Part shown: piece after piece, positions 8,013 through 18,400 of the stretch
Numbering within the stretch: position 1 is the stretch's first letter
How the letters are laid out: each line of letters opens with the position of its first letter
Source of the DNA: Bacteroidaceae bacterium
GTDB lineage: Bacteria > Bacteroidota > Bacteroidia > Bacteroidales > Bacteroidaceae
Direction: 5' to 3'
Length of the DNA: 32,648 nucleotides
Assembly (NCBI GenBank): GCA_016292045.1
Contig: JAEEZX010000029.1
Span: 1 to 32,648 of the forward strand
Program-made: the position numbers and the translations under genes
The notes under the pieces: generated by a model
What the model saw: only the letters and a program-made list of their open reading frames with translations
The model's database searches: none
What the model was told of the DNA's origin: nothing

Positions 8013-9073
8013 ATCTTGTTCTGTAAAATATTATCGATTATTGTCATTGCTGCCATAGCCTCCACAACGGGCACCGCTCTGGGGAGCACACAGGCATCAT
8101 GTCTTCCTCGCGCCTGCAAAGTAGTTTCCTCTCCCTGTATGTTCACGGTGGGCTGCTCTCTCAGGAGAGTGGCAACCGGCTTGAATGCCACGCGGAAATA
8201 CACATCCTGACCGTTGGAGATACCGCCTTGTATGCCTCCGCTGTTGTTGGTCTTTGTAGTGACACCGCCCTCAGACGGCACGAAGACATCGTTCTGCTCG
8301 CTGCCACGCTCTTCCACACCTGCAAAACCCCTGCCGTATTCAAAACCCTTCACAGCATTGATGCTCAGCATCGCAGCTCCGAGTTGGGCGTGCAGTTTTC
8401 CAAAGGCCGGTTCTCCCAAACCCACGGGCAAACCCTTGATGACACACGAGATAACGCCGCCGATAGTGTCGCCCTCGCGCTTCACCTCCATGATGAGGTC
8501 TGCCATGCGTTTTGCAGTCTCTTCGTCGGGGCAACGCACATCGTTTGCCTCGCGTTTCGTCAAATCATAGTCTTTGTAGTCGCCCTCCAGACGGATACTG
8601 CCCACCTGAGAGGTGTAAGCCTCCACCGTCACACCCATCTGACGCAAATAGAGCATCGCAAAAGCACCACCCACAACACGACTGATGGTTTCTCTCGCAC
8701 TGCTTCTGCCACCACCGCGATGGTCGCGGATGCCCCACTTCTCAAAGTATGTGTAGTCGGCATGCGAGGGACGGAACAAATCCCGCATATTGTCGTAGTC
8801 GCCGGAACGCTGACTCTCATTGCGAACAACGAATCCTATCGGCTGTCCTGTGGTGAGTCCTTCGAACACTCCGGAAAGTATCTCCACCTTGTCGCCTTCA
8901 TTGCGCGAGGTTGTGAGAGCACTCTGACCGGGACGTCTGCGATCCAGCTGCGCCTGTATGAAATCCATATCAACCGGAATGCGGGCAGGCATGCCGTCGA
9001 TGACACCGCCGATACCGGGTCCGTGGCTTTCGCCGAACGTCGTCAACCTGAATATGCGACCGAATGTATTCAT
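8000..9073 (-). CDS. aroC: Chorismate synthase
   Basis: Converts EPSP to chorismate, the last shikimate-pathway step, using reduced FMN. From the ATG at 9071-9073 the product is 357 residues and begins [18 protein letters not shown]. This start is preferred because the family begins with this sequence; a longer in-frame start at 9166 would add 31 residues reading through the preceding gene's Cys-rich coding region. Conserved blocks are GESHG (14-18), DRRRPGQS (44-51), [22 protein letters not shown] and the C-terminal [14 protein letters not shown]. It follows the SlyD-like gene after 7 nt and overlaps lysS by 13 bases. Confidence 0.97.
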   Translation of the reverse strand: MNTFGRIFRLTTFGESHGPGIGGVIDGMPARIPVDMDFIQAQLDRRRPGQSALTTSRNEGDKVEILSGVFEGLTTGQPIGFVVRNESQRSGDYDNMRDLFRPSHADYTYFEKWGIRDHRGGGRSSARETISRVVGGAFAMLYLRQMGVTVEAYTSQVGSIRLEGDYKDYDLTKREANDVRCPDEETAKRMADLIMEVKREGDTIGGVISCVIKGLPVGLGEPAFGKLHAQLGAAMLSINAVKGFEYGRGFAGVEERGSEQNDVFVPSEGGVTTKTNNSGGIQGGISNGQDVYFRVAFKPVATLLREQPTVNIQGEETTLQARGRHDACVLPRAVPVVEAMAAMTIIDNILQNKIWQN

Positions 9074-9080
9074 TGCTTTC

Positions 9081-9491
9081 TTATTTTGCGCAACTCTCGC
9101 AGTTTTCTTTGTCACAACCGCCGCCGCAACCGTTGCAACCGCCCTCCTGACTTCCGCAGCCGCCACAACCTCCGCAGCCCCCGCTCTGAGCCTGGGCTAC
9201 AAGGCGTATAGCCTCCTGTATCTCATCGGGCGTTGCCTGACGATTCTCTATCACGTCGCCCTCGAAGGTAAGCGTGAAGGACACACCGGGACGGTCGAGC
9301 GTGAACGAGAATTTCTCTCCGGCGGCACGATCCACCACCTGCTGCTCGAATTCGTCGAGTGTCATGCCTACTTCGCTCACAAAACAAAAAGGCTCATCCT
9401 TTTTCGTTTCTTCCAAAACTGCTTCCTGTTCTCCCTCTCGTGCGGTGAGTTTGTAGCTCACAGCTATAAATTTATTGTTAAGTCCTTCCAT
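9081..9491 (-). CDS. Short SlyD-like FKBP protein lacking the insert-in-flap domain, with Cys-rich tail
   Basis: A 136-residue protein that fits the Bacteroidetes SlyD family in two pieces. Residues 6-65 ([10 protein letters not shown] through GEKFSFTL) match the first part of the FKBP domain. Residues 66-92 (through [16 protein letters not shown]) match its last strands and the helix after it. Between them the insert-in-flap chaperone domain and the flanking AYG-type active-site segment, about 55-60 residues in normal relatives, are absent with the frame intact. The tail (103-136) is Gly/Cys-rich with eight Cys (106, 109, 112, 119, 122, 126, 131, 134) in CxxC/CxxxC spacing, as in nickel/zinc-binding SlyD tails. 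It has its own -7 box and heads the aroC-lysS run. Peptidyl-prolyl isomerase activity is doubtful; a metal-binding role is plausible but inferred. Confidence 0.82.
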   Translation of the reverse strand: MEGLNNKFIAVSYKLTAREGEQEAVLEETKKDEPFCFVSEVGMTLDEFEQQVVDRAAGEKFSFTLDRPGVSFTLTFEGDVIENRQATPDEIQEAIRLVAQAQSGGCGGCGGCGSQEGGCNGCGGGCDKENCESCAK

Positions 9492-9512
9492 TATCTACGC
9501 TATTTTGCGCGA

Positions 9513-9520
9513 CAAAGATA
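9513..9520 (-). promoter_or_regulatory. -7 box of the SlyD-like/aroC/lysS run
   Basis: On the minus strand TATCTTTG matches TAnnTTTG, placing a start site near 9508 and a leader of about 17 nt before the ATG at 9489-9491. No good TTTG -33 box is present at 19-21 nt. The element sits back to back with the plus-strand promoter at 9560-9591. Confidence 0.55.
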
Positions 9521-9559
9521 CGAAAAAGTTCTCTCTTTGTCCCTCCTATTACCCGTTTT

Positions 9560-9591
9560 TTTGGCTAATTAAAATAAATTTGCTACTTTTG
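9560..9591 (+). promoter_or_regulatory. Bacteroidetes promoter of the glycosidase-uvrA unit
   Basis: A TTTG -33 box (9560-9563), an exact 20-nt spacer and TACTTTTG (9584-9591) form a full consensus promoter. The -7 box ends only 8 nt before the ATG at 9600, so the predicted start site (about 9595-9598) leaves almost no leader. Confidence 0.8.
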
Positions 9592-9599
9592 CGTCCGTT

Positions 9600-11111
9600 A
9601 TGAAAAGATTTCTCTCCTTATTTTTCTGCTTAGGGTGCCTATTGAGCCTCTTTGCCCAGTCGCCGAAACGCGAGTTTCGCGGTGCGTGGATACAATGCGT
9701 CAACGGTCAGTGGCAGGGTCTCTCAAAGGAAACGATGCAAAGCACTCTTCGCTCCCAACTTGATGAATTGCAACGCTGCGGCATCAACGCCATAATGTTT
9801 CAGGTAAGAGCTGAGGGAGATGCCCTCTATGAAAGCCCGTACGAACCGTGGAGCCGCTATCTCACAGGTCAGCAGGGCAAAGCTCCCTCTCCCTATTGGG
9901 ACCCTCTGGCCTGGATGGTGGAGGAGTGCCACAAACGCTCTATGGAACTGCATGCATGGATTAACCCCTTCCGCGCCAAGACAAAAGGCACCACCTCGCT
10001 TGCCACAACCCACCAGGCCGTACAGCATCCCGAACTCTGTTTCAACTACGACGGGCTCCTGATTTTCGACCCCGCCTACGATGCAAACCAGGACTACATC
10101 TGCCTCGTGGCACGCGACATTGTGCGCCGCTATGATGTTGACGGACTGCACATTGACGACTATTTCTACCCATATCCCGCAGCCGGTGTCGAAATGCTCG
10201 ACTATGAGGGAGTGCGCAAAGCGCAGACCAACGGTTCGCTTGCAGAGACAGGAAATCGCCGCCGTGCTCATGTCAACCGTTTCATCGAGAAACTGAGCCG
10301 CGCCATCAAGGAGGAAAAACCATGGGTGAAATTCGGCGTATCGCCGTTCGGCATCTACCACAACATGCTGACACGTTCCTCACAAGTGCCGGGCAGCATG
10401 ACCAGCGGACTGCAGAACTACGACGACCTCTATGCCGACATCCTTCTGTGGATGGAGCGCGGATGGCTCGACTACAACATACCGCAGATATATTGGGAAA
10501 TCGGTAACAAAGCAGCCGACTACGACACCCTCATACGCTGGTGGAGCACTGTGCATCGCGACCTGCATGCCCCCCACCCCTGTCTGCTCTATATCGGACA
10601 GGATGTAGAGCGCACAGTGAAGTTCCCCGACCTCCAGCGCCCGCAGATGCATCAGATGCCCGCCAAGTACAACTTACAGCGCTCCCTACCTGCCATCGAC
10701 GGTTCGTGCCAATGGTATGCAAAGGCTGTGTGCAACAATCCAGGCGAATACGCAACGATGCTCAAGACCGTATATCACGCCAAACCGGCCCTGCAGCCTC
10801 TCATGCCCTGGATTGACAAGAAGGCACCAAAGAAACCCACCAAGCCAGCCATAGTCACCACGAGCGACGGTCCCACACTGATGTGGACGGCCCCAAAAGC
10901 CAGAAAACCCATGGACGAGGCTGCCGGCTATGCTGTCTATCGTTTCAATCCGGGAGAAAAAGTCAACTGCAGCGATGCCTCACACCTGGTGACCGTCGTT
11001 CGCAACCCATACTACGTCCTGCCGCTCGACATCGAGGACAGAACCACATTTGCCATCACGGCGCTCGACCGCCTGCACAACGAATCAAAACCCGTAAAAG
11101 TGAAGTTCTGA
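9600..11111 (+). CDS. Secreted family 10-type glycosyl hydrolase-like protein (GHL10/DUF187)
   Basis: A 503-residue exported protein. Residues 1-19 form a signal peptide (MKRFLS, then a hydrophobic core ending FAQ). It has the GHL10 TIM-barrel signature of YngK-type proteins: [15 protein letters not shown] at the start, [34 protein letters not shown], and the acidic [14 protein letters not shown] (180-193, D186-D187). This is followed by FGVSPFGIY and [10 protein letters not shown]-terminal region from about residue 405 resembles a fibronectin type III fold. The family is thought to act on polysaccharide, possibly cell-wall glycans, but the substrate is not established here. It abuts uvrA as TGAATG and has a promoter directly at its start. 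Confidence 0.92.
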   Translation: MKRFLSLFFCLGCLLSLFAQSPKREFRGAWIQCVNGQWQGLSKETMQSTLRSQLDELQRCGINAIMFQVRAEGDALYESPYEPWSRYLTGQQGKAPSPYWDPLAWMVEECHKRSMELHAWINPFRAKTKGTTSLATTHQAVQHPELCFNYDGLLIFDPAYDANQDYICLVARDIVRRYDVDGLHIDDYFYPYPAAGVEMLDYEGVRKAQTNGSLAETGNRRRAHVNRFIEKLSRAIKEEKPWVKFGVSPFGIYHNMLTRSSQVPGSMTSGLQNYDDLYADILLWMERGWLDYNIPQIYWEIGNKAADYDTLIRWWSTVHRDLHAPHPCLLYIGQDVERTVKFPDLQRPQMHQMPAKYNLQRSLPAIDGSCQWYAKAVCNNPGEYATMLKTVYHAKPALQPLMPWIDKKAPKKPTKPAIVTTSDGPTLMWTAPKARKPMDEAAGYAVYRFNPGEKVNCSDASHLVTVVRNPYYVLPLDIEDRTTFAITALDRLHNESKPVKVKF

Positions 11112-13865
11112 ATGTCAACAGAGAGCGATTCCATCAAAATCAAAGGAGCGCGCGTCAATAATCTGAAGAACATTGACGTAGAGATACCGCGCGGCAAATT
11201 TGTGGTCATCACGGGTTTGTCGGGAAGCGGCAAGTCATCTCTGGCGTTCGACACACTCTACGCCGAAGGACAGCGACGCTACGTGGAAAGTCTTTCTGCC
11301 TACGCACGCCAGTTTCTGGGACGTATGCAGAAACCCGAATGCGACAGCATAACCGGTATTCCTCCGGCAATTGCCATCGAACAGAAAGTCACTTCACGCA
11401 ACCCCCGCAGCACCGTAGGCACCACCACAGAAATATACGAATACCTGCGTCTGCTCTACGCACGCATCGGACGCACTTTCAGCCCCATCTCCGGCGAAGA
11501 GGTGAAGAAGCAGGGTGTGGAGGATGTCGTGCGCTGCCTCTCCGAATACAGCGAAGGAACAAAGTTCATGGTGATGTGCCGCCCGAAATCCAGCGTGGAG
11601 ACACTGAAAGCACAAGGGTTCCAGCGCTTTGAGCTGGACGGAGACGACATACTTCTCGTTGTAGACCGCCTCACAGTGGCAAAAGACAAGGAGTCGCTGT
11701 CCCGCCTCACCGACTCGGTCGAGACGGCCTTTTATGAAGGCGGCGGAGAGATGCTCATCAAGGTTATGCCGGCAGGCATCACTCACACCTTCTCCACACG
11801 CTTCGAGGCCGACGGCATCACGTTCATGCAACCCTCCGACCAGCTTTTTGCCTTCAATTCTCCCCTCGGTGCCTGTCCTGAATGCGAGGGCTACGGACGC
11901 ATCATCGGTATTGACGAGAGTCTTGTGATACCCGACACCAGCCGTTCCGTCTACGACGGTGCCGTGATGTGTTGGCGAGGAGAAAAACTGGGGGAATGGA
12001 AGACCTGGTTCATACGGCTCAATTCAGAACGCGGTTTCCCCGTTCACAAACCCTATTACCAACTTACACAAGCAGAGAAAGACTGGCTTTGGCACGGCAA
12101 ACCATCCCCCAACGTGCAATGGAAACTGTCCCCCGAAGAAAAAGAATGGGGGCTGGTCTCCATCGACGCTTTCTTCGAGAGTCTGCGCCAGGCACAGTAC
12201 AAGATACAGAACCGTGTTATGCTGGCCCGTTATCGCGGCAAAGCCGTCTGCCCGCGTTGCAGAGGCACTCGCCTGCGTCCGGAAGCCTCCTATGTCAAGG
12301 TCGGGGGCAAAGCCATCACAGAACTGGTGGAGATGCCCGTGAGCGCGCTGTTGGAATGGTTCCGCAAACTCACGCTCACTCCCACAGAAGAACAAATAGC
12401 GCAACGCCTGCTCACGGAGATAACCTCGCGTTTGTCGTTCCTCATTGAGGTGGGGCTGCCGTATCTCACACTCTCGCGCCTCTCCAACAGTCTTTCCGGC
12501 GGTGAGAGCCAGCGCATCAATCTGGCATCATCTCTGGGCAGCGCCCTCGTGGGCTCACTCTATATTTTGGACGAGCCCTCCATCGGTCTGCACAGTCGCG
12601 ACACAGAGCGCCTGATTCACGTTCTCAAGGAGTTGCGCGACCTGGGCAACACCGTTGTCGTAGTTGAGCACGACGAGGATATCATACGCGCTGCCGACTG
12701 GGTCATCGATATCGGTCCGGAGGCCGGTCGTCTGGGCGGCAAGGTGGTGTTCTGCGGAGCTCCCGACACGAAGGTGCATCCCGACACAGACGTCGTCTCC
12801 CACACGTTGGATTTCCTCCTCGGACGGGACGACATCCCCGTGCCCACAAGCCGTCGCCCCTGGAACCGCTTCGTCGAGATTCGCGGTGCCCGCGCCAACA
12901 ACCTCAAGGGCATCAACGTGCGCATCCCGCTCAATGTAATGACATGTGTCACCGGTGTCTCCGGCAGCGGCAAATCGAGTCTCGTGCGCGACATATTCTA
13001 TAACGGCATGCGACGCGAACTGGACATGTCGGCCGACCGACCCGGCGAGTTTCAGGAACTCACCGGCGACAAGAACTGTGTGCGCTCCATCGAGTTCGTG
13101 GATCAGAATCCTATCGGCAAGAGCACGCGTTCCAATCCCGTCACCTACGTCAAAGCATGGGACGAGATACGTCGCCTGCTTGCTTCTCAGCCGCTCGCCG
13201 AACAGATGGAATTCACTCCGGCCCATTTCTCTTTCAATGCAGAAGGAGGACGCTGCGAGGAGTGTAAGGGCGAGGGTACCATCACCGTGGAGATGCAATT
13301 CATGGCGGACCTGGTGCTTGAATGCGAGTCGTGTCACGGCAAACGCTTCAAACCCGATGTCCTGGAGGTGCGTTTCGAGGGTAAAAACGTATTCGACATC
13401 CTTAATATGACCATCAACCAGGCTATCGAGTTCTTCACCGAACACGGGCAGAAGAAGATTGTGCGTCTGCTGCGTCCGTTGCAGGATGTCGGGCTCGGAT
13501 ACATCAAACTGGGGCAGAGTTCCTCCACCCTCTCGGGCGGTGAGAACCAGCGTGTGAAGCTCGCCTATTATCTTGGTCTTGAGAAAGTCGAGCCCACCGT
13601 CTTCATCTTTGATGAGCCCACCACCGGCCTTCATCACCACGACATCAAACGTCTTCTGCAGAGTTTCGACGCTTTGATTCAGAAAGGACACACCATATTG
13701 ATTATCGAGCACAACATGGATGTCATCAAGACGGCCGACTGGGTTATCGACCTCGGTCCAGAGGGTGGCCGCGAGGGCGGCAATATCGTAGCTGAGGGTA
13801 CTCCCGAGACTATTGCCGAAACCGAAGGCAGCTACACTGGCCGCTATCTCAAGGAAAAACTCTGA
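11112..13865 (+). CDS. uvrA: Excinuclease ABC subunit A
   Basis: Damage-recognition ATPase of nucleotide excision repair, working as a dimer with UvrB. The 917-residue protein has two ABC modules. The first has Walker A GLSGSGKS (35-42) and signature LSGGESQ (461-467). The second has GVSGSGKS (615-622) and LSGGENQ (807-813). The C-terminal zinc finger is complete (C715, C718, C738, C741; C-X2-C-X19-C-X2-C). In the N-terminal half, C255/C258 and C380/C383 pairs remain, but the extra CxxC that precedes ACPxC in E. coli UvrA is replaced by FSTRFEAD (227-234). I believe this variant is common in Bacteroidetes. The ATG directly follows the upstream gene's TGA, so it is probably co-transcribed. Normal start and length. 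Confidence 0.97.
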   Translation: MSTESDSIKIKGARVNNLKNIDVEIPRGKFVVITGLSGSGKSSLAFDTLYAEGQRRYVESLSAYARQFLGRMQKPECDSITGIPPAIAIEQKVTSRNPRSTVGTTTEIYEYLRLLYARIGRTFSPISGEEVKKQGVEDVVRCLSEYSEGTKFMVMCRPKSSVETLKAQGFQRFELDGDDILLVVDRLTVAKDKESLSRLTDSVETAFYEGGGEMLIKVMPAGITHTFSTRFEADGITFMQPSDQLFAFNSPLGACPECEGYGRIIGIDESLVIPDTSRSVYDGAVMCWRGEKLGEWKTWFIRLNSERGFPVHKPYYQLTQAEKDWLWHGKPSPNVQWKLSPEEKEWGLVSIDAFFESLRQAQYKIQNRVMLARYRGKAVCPRCRGTRLRPEASYVKVGGKAITELVEMPVSALLEWFRKLTLTPTEEQIAQRLLTEITSRLSFLIEVGLPYLTLSRLSNSLSGGESQRINLASSLGSALVGSLYILDEPSIGLHSRDTERLIHVLKELRDLGNTVVVVEHDEDIIRAADWVIDIGPEAGRLGGKVVFCGAPDTKVHPDTDVVSHTLDFLLGRDDIPVPTSRRPWNRFVEIRGARANNLKGINVRIPLNVMTCVTGVSGSGKSSLVRDIFYNGMRRELDMSADRPGEFQELTGDKNCVRSIEFVDQNPIGKSTRSNPVTYVKAWDEIRRLLASQPLAEQMEFTPAHFSFNAEGGRCEECKGEGTITVEMQFMADLVLECESCHGKRFKPDVLEVRFEGKNVFDILNMTINQAIEFFTEHGQKKIVRLLRPLQDVGLGYIKLGQSSSTLSGGENQRVKLAYYLGLEKVEPTVFIFDEPTTGLHHHDIKRLLQSFDALIQKGHTILIIEHNMDVIKTADWVIDLGPEGGREGGNIVAEGTPETIAETEGSYTGRYLKEKL

Positions 13866-14055
13866 TTATTTTCAGCTGGCAAGTCTCATTGCCCAGAACC
13901 TTAGCACAGTCTTTAAATAAGCCGATTTCATCGAAACATTCACCAAGGGATTGTATCCTAAGTGACTTTCGTCCATATAGGACAAGTGCTCCCCTGCACA
14001 GGGCCTGCAGTGCGCCTGCGAAAGAGCGAACAAAAAGCCTCTACTCGTCTACCGT
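13866..14055. other. Convergent spacer between uvrA and the TolC-type gene
   Basis: This 190-bp non-coding gap separates two convergent genes. An imperfect hairpin (CTGGCA 13876-13881 with TGCCCAG 13890-13896, one bulged C) lies just behind uvrA but lacks a T-run. Another GC-rich palindromic patch near 14000-14020 also lacks one. I see no convincing intrinsic terminator and no convincing gene; a short open frame starting at 13889 has no supporting features. Confidence 0.5.
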
Positions 14056-15450
14056 TTATTCCGACACCAGACGACCTGCTGCCTTGAGATAGGCCACCGA
14101 GGAGAGGTAGCGCTGGAACTTCGCCTCGATGCTGCGCTGCCATGCCTGCTGCCACAAAGCCTGAGCCTCGAGGAGGTCGGTGAGAGTCTCCCTGCCCACC
14201 TCATATTGACGCTCTGAAAGCTGACGGTTCAGCGTAGCCTGCTCCAGAGCCTTCTCCGTGAGCAACACCTCAAGTGTGCTCTCCTCCAAACGGTTGCCCT
14301 CCTGAGCAAGCTGAAGCTGCATCATCTCGACAAGATTATCACGTTCCACCTCTGCCTGAAGAGCACGAGCCTTGGCAGCCTTTACCTTGTTGACCTCCAC
14401 GCCGAAGTGGTATATGGGTATGGAGAGCGTCACACCGCCCATAAAGCCCCAGCTGTCGATGAGTTTGCGACCGTTGATATTTACACCGTTGGTGTAGCCG
14501 TAGTTGGCAAGGAGAGCCAGCTGAGGCAGATATCCAGCGCGGGCACTCTTCACTTCCTGACGGGCCACCTGTACCTTAGCCTCAAGAAGAGCGTACTCGG
14601 GGCGGTTCATCACATCACCGCTCTGCAGCATCAGAGCATCATCCACACGGGGATAGTCGCCTGTCACCGATACGCGAGAACGAAGAGGTAGTCCTGTGAC
14701 GTGGCACAGATTCATCGTAGCAAGACGTATGGCATTGTCGGCCTGCGTAAGCTGAAGGCGCACCTCGTCGAGCTTCACCTGCACCTTGAGACGGTCGTTC
14801 TGCAACTTCACACCATTGCGCACCGCACTCTCAACATTGCGGTCGAGAGCCTCCAGAAGAAGGACATACTGCTGTGCCACACGACGCAACTCAACAGCCT
14901 TGACGACATTGGCGTAAGCCTGATCGGCCTCCTCGATAACCTCAGCCTTGGTCTTGCGCTCATTGTGACGTGCTGCCTCCAAGGCGTATTTCGACATACG
15001 GTAGCCGGCGAATATCTTACCGCCCATGAAAAGGGGCTGACGAAGCATCACGCCGGCGGTGTACATCCATCCGAATTCATAGTCCACCACATTGAATTTG
15101 TCGGGCAAAGAAGAGGCAATACGGGAGAGAACAGCCTGCTGACCTGGCGTAAGCGAAGACATCACGCCACTTAAGAGTGACGTAGCCGTACCACGCAAAT
15201 CCAGGCCGAAACCTCCGGACGAATTGGAATAGCCGGCCGCACCGTTAAGTGAGATGTTGGGAAAGAAAAGACCCCAGGTGCTGCGCTTCGTATGATAGGC
15301 AGCCTCTGTGGCCAAACTTGCCGATTTAATCGACTTATTGTGCTCCAAAGCCATCTCGCGACACTGCTCAATGGAAAGTGAAAGCGTATCCTCCTGTGCA
15401 AAAACAGAAGACGAAAGGATGATGAACAGGGAAAAAATCAGTTGCCTCAT
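14056..15450 (-). CDS. TolC-family outer-membrane efflux channel
   Basis: Outer-membrane factor of the tripartite pump. The 464-residue product has a signal peptide (MRQLIFSL... cleaved after SSSVFA, about residue 18) and two OEP repeats rich in long amphipathic helices. These include TLSLSIEQCREMALEHNKSI at the start, the HNERKTKAEVIEEADQAYANVVKAVELR helix, and the late RQLSERQYEVGRETLTDLLEAQ segment that is typical of the second repeat. Length is normal for the family. It starts 3 nt after the pump gene's stop and is the last gene of the operon. Confidence 0.94.
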   Translation of the reverse strand: MRQLIFSLFIILSSSVFAQEDTLSLSIEQCREMALEHNKSIKSASLATEAAYHTKRSTWGLFFPNISLNGAAGYSNSSGGFGLDLRGTATSLLSGVMSSLTPGQQAVLSRIASSLPDKFNVVDYEFGWMYTAGVMLRQPLFMGGKIFAGYRMSKYALEAARHNERKTKAEVIEEADQAYANVVKAVELRRVAQQYVLLLEALDRNVESAVRNGVKLQNDRLKVQVKLDEVRLQLTQADNAIRLATMNLCHVTGLPLRSRVSVTGDYPRVDDALMLQSGDVMNRPEYALLEAKVQVARQEVKSARAGYLPQLALLANYGYTNGVNINGRKLIDSWGFMGGVTLSIPIYHFGVEVNKVKAAKARALQAEVERDNLVEMMQLQLAQEGNRLEESTLEVLLTEKALEQATLNRQLSERQYEVGRETLTDLLEAQALWQQAWQRSIEAKFQRYLSSVAYLKAAGRLVSE

Positions 15451-15453
15451 AGT

Positions 15454-18400
15454 TTATTTTGTGTTAACGCCAAAGAACATGGCATATAGTACAGGAACAA
15501 AGATAAGAGTGATGAAAGTGCCGAAGAGCAAACCGCCCATGATGGTGGCTGCCATGCTGCCAAACATCGCATCGGTGAGAAGAGGTATCATACCCAGAAT
15601 AGTGGTAAGCGAAGCCATCATCACCGGACGCAGACGCGACTGCGACGAGAGGATGAGAGCCTCCAAGGGAGCCTTGCCCTCAGAAAGCTGGAGGTCTATC
15701 TCGTCCATAAGGACAATACCGTTTTTCACCACCATACCAATCAGGCCCAAAGCACCGACAATGGCGCAGAAAGTGAACGTCATACGGGTGACAAGCATCG
15801 TTGCCACCACACCCACGAAGACGAGAGGTATCGTCAGGAAGATAATAGTGGGCTTCTTGGCATCACCGAAGAGCATTATGAGAATAGCTATCATGAGTAT
15901 GATGGCAAGGGGGAAGTTGGCAAAGAGATACTTCATGGAGCGGTCGCTGGCCTGCTTCTCACCCATCCATTCGCAACGGTAACCGGGAGGAAGCGTCAGT
16001 TTGTCTATCTTCTTGGCAATGGCCTTACGAGCCACCTCCGTCTCGAGGCCCTCCGCCGGAGAGCACTGTACACGCTGCTGACGTATGCCGTTATAGCGAG
16101 GAATGAGGGGGTCCTCCCAGCATATATCGACGGAACGCGTCACCTGACGCAAGGGAGTGGTGCCCATAAGGCCGGAGAGAAGTTTCGACTTGTCCATCCT
16201 GCCGGAACGGATACTAAGAAGATTCTCCTCCGTGAGCAGTCCCATCAGCGACGGCATGACGGAAAACACCTGCAGATTCTGCAGATTGTCTATACTATTA
16301 CCCTGCTCGTCCGTCAATTTGACGTATATGTTGTTAGGATATATTCCATCATAGAAATCACCAACAGGGATACCACCGCCCGCTGTCATGAGTGAGAGGG
16401 AAAGGTCGCTGCGCGAGAGACCTATGGCACGGGCCGCCTCCTGATCGTAGTCCACGGAAATAAGAGGCACCTTGGGTTCCCAGTTGGTAGTGATGAGACG
16501 CACCTTACCACTCTCCTCCATGAGAATACGGGTAGAATCTGCCAAAGCGTGAAGCACCGCAGGATCGGGACCTGAGAACTGCACCTCGATGGGATACTTC
16601 TTGAACATCAGGTTGTAGAGTTTTATCTTGGCATAGGCCTGAGGGAACTCACGGTTGAGGTAATCCTGTATCTCCTCGACATTCTTAACAAGAGCGTCGG
16701 GGCTCTCGAAATCGATGATAAGTTCACCATAAGCCAAAGAGGGCGTAGCTATGGTACGCACCAAATTGTAACGGCCTGGAGTGCCACCTATGCTGGCCGT
16801 GATATGCTTCACGGGATAGTGCTCGCGAAGATATGTCTGCATCCTCTCCAAATCCTTCTCCACCTGAGTGGAATTTGCACCCTCGGGGAGTTTATACTCC
16901 AGGTAGCACTGGTCGTAAACCATATCCGGGAAGAAGCCCTGACGCATGAAAGGATAGCCCACAGCGGCAAGAATCACCAGGACGACCATAACGGTGGTCA
17001 TCGTCTTGCGATGCTTAAGGCAGAACTCCATGACACGGCGCTGCAGCTTATAAACCTTGCCGCCATAAGGATCTGTCACTGGCTCCGAACCCTTTGAAGG
17101 ACTCCTGAACATGTGGTCGGCCATCAAAGGCACGTGCACGAGAGCCAACACCCAGCTCAGCAGAAGGGACACGGCAAGAATGATGAAGAGGTCGCGCACG
17201 TAGATACCGGCCGTGTCGGGAGAGAGGAAGATGGGGAAGAACGACAGAATGGCTATAATCGTGGCACCAAGCAGAGGCATGGCAGTGCGGTGACCTATAT
17301 CGGTGAGCGCCTCCGCGCGGGGCTTGCGGGCCTGAAGGTCGACCAGAATGCCGTCGATGATGACAATGGCGTTGTCGACAAGCATACCCATAGCCAGAAT
17401 GAATGCAGCAAGAGAAACACGCTGCATTGTACCGTCAAGAGGACCCAGAAGCAGGAAACTGCCAATAACGATGACACACAGCGAGGTGCCGATGATGATA
17501 CCGCTCTTGATGCCCATGAAGAACATGAGGATAACAACGACTATCACGACACTCTCGATAAGATTGATAACGAAAGTGCCAAGAGACTCTTTCACGCGGT
17601 CGGGCTGATAGAAGACCTTGTGTACCTCGACACCAGTGGGGAAACGCGTCTTACGCAACTCCTCCAGACGGTGTTCCACCTCGACACCGACCTTGGTAAT
17701 ATCAGCCTTTGAGGATGCTGACACCAGAATACCGAGGGCACGGTTGCCGTCGTATGTCATGGCATTGCGCACAGGCTTCTCTATACTCTTCTCTACCTCG
17801 GCAATATCCGAAATGCGGAGCTGGTCCTTCTCGTGGCCCTGAATAAGCATACGACGAATGTCGGACACCTTCTGGAACTTATCCGTAACGGTGACACGGA
17901 CACGCAGGTCACCGTTGTCATAATATCCTGCATAGGACGTCTTATTCTGGCCGCTAAGCGTAGAAAGGACCTCAGCCGGCATAACACCCAATGCAGAGAG
18001 TTTGTCCTGAAGCAAACGTATCTCAATACAGTCATGCTGGGCGCCGTAAACCTCCACCCTCTCCACAGCTTCGATACTGTAAAGCTCATTCTTCAGCAGG
18101 TCGCTATATTTGATGAGTTCACGCTCGGAAAGACCGTCAGCAGTGAGGGCATAGAACATACCATAGACGGCAGAGAAATCTTCCTTGGTGACGGATACAC
18201 CCGCTCCGGAAGGAAGTTTTGACTGAGCATCGTACACTTTCCGACGCAAGCGATCCCAACACTGCTCCACATCTTCGTTGGCAATGGTAGAGCGCAGTTC
18301 CACCTGAATGATGCTCAAATCATTGAAACTGCTCGACTCAATATTGTCGATATCGCCCATGGTGCGGATTTCCTTTTCCAGGACATCCGTAACCTCCATC

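Noticed and set aside
6477..8210. Long open frame (577 codons) antisense to lysS, longer than lysS itself
   Set aside because: Its product is dominated by His, Leu, Glu and Val with no family resemblance, as expected from the antisense of a GC-biased gene, while lysS has all class II motifs. Similar antisense frames opposite pgi, aroC, uvrA and the ribosomal genes were dismissed for the same reason.
9074..9166. Longer start for aroC, adding 31 residues
   Set aside because: The extra part is an out-of-frame reading of the SlyD-like gene's Gly/Cys-rich 3' coding region (Ala/Val-rich), and chorismate synthases start at the MNTFG-type sequence at 9073.
9090..9185. GGC-rich repeat that might be a microsatellite or short CRISPR-like array
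   Set aside because: It is the coding region for the Gly/Cys tail of the SlyD-like protein; repeat units are irregular and there are no spacers.
13889..14092. Short open frame in the uvrA/TolC-gene spacer
   Set aside because: No start signal, no recognisable domain, and it runs into the TolC-type gene antisense; composition does not look coding.
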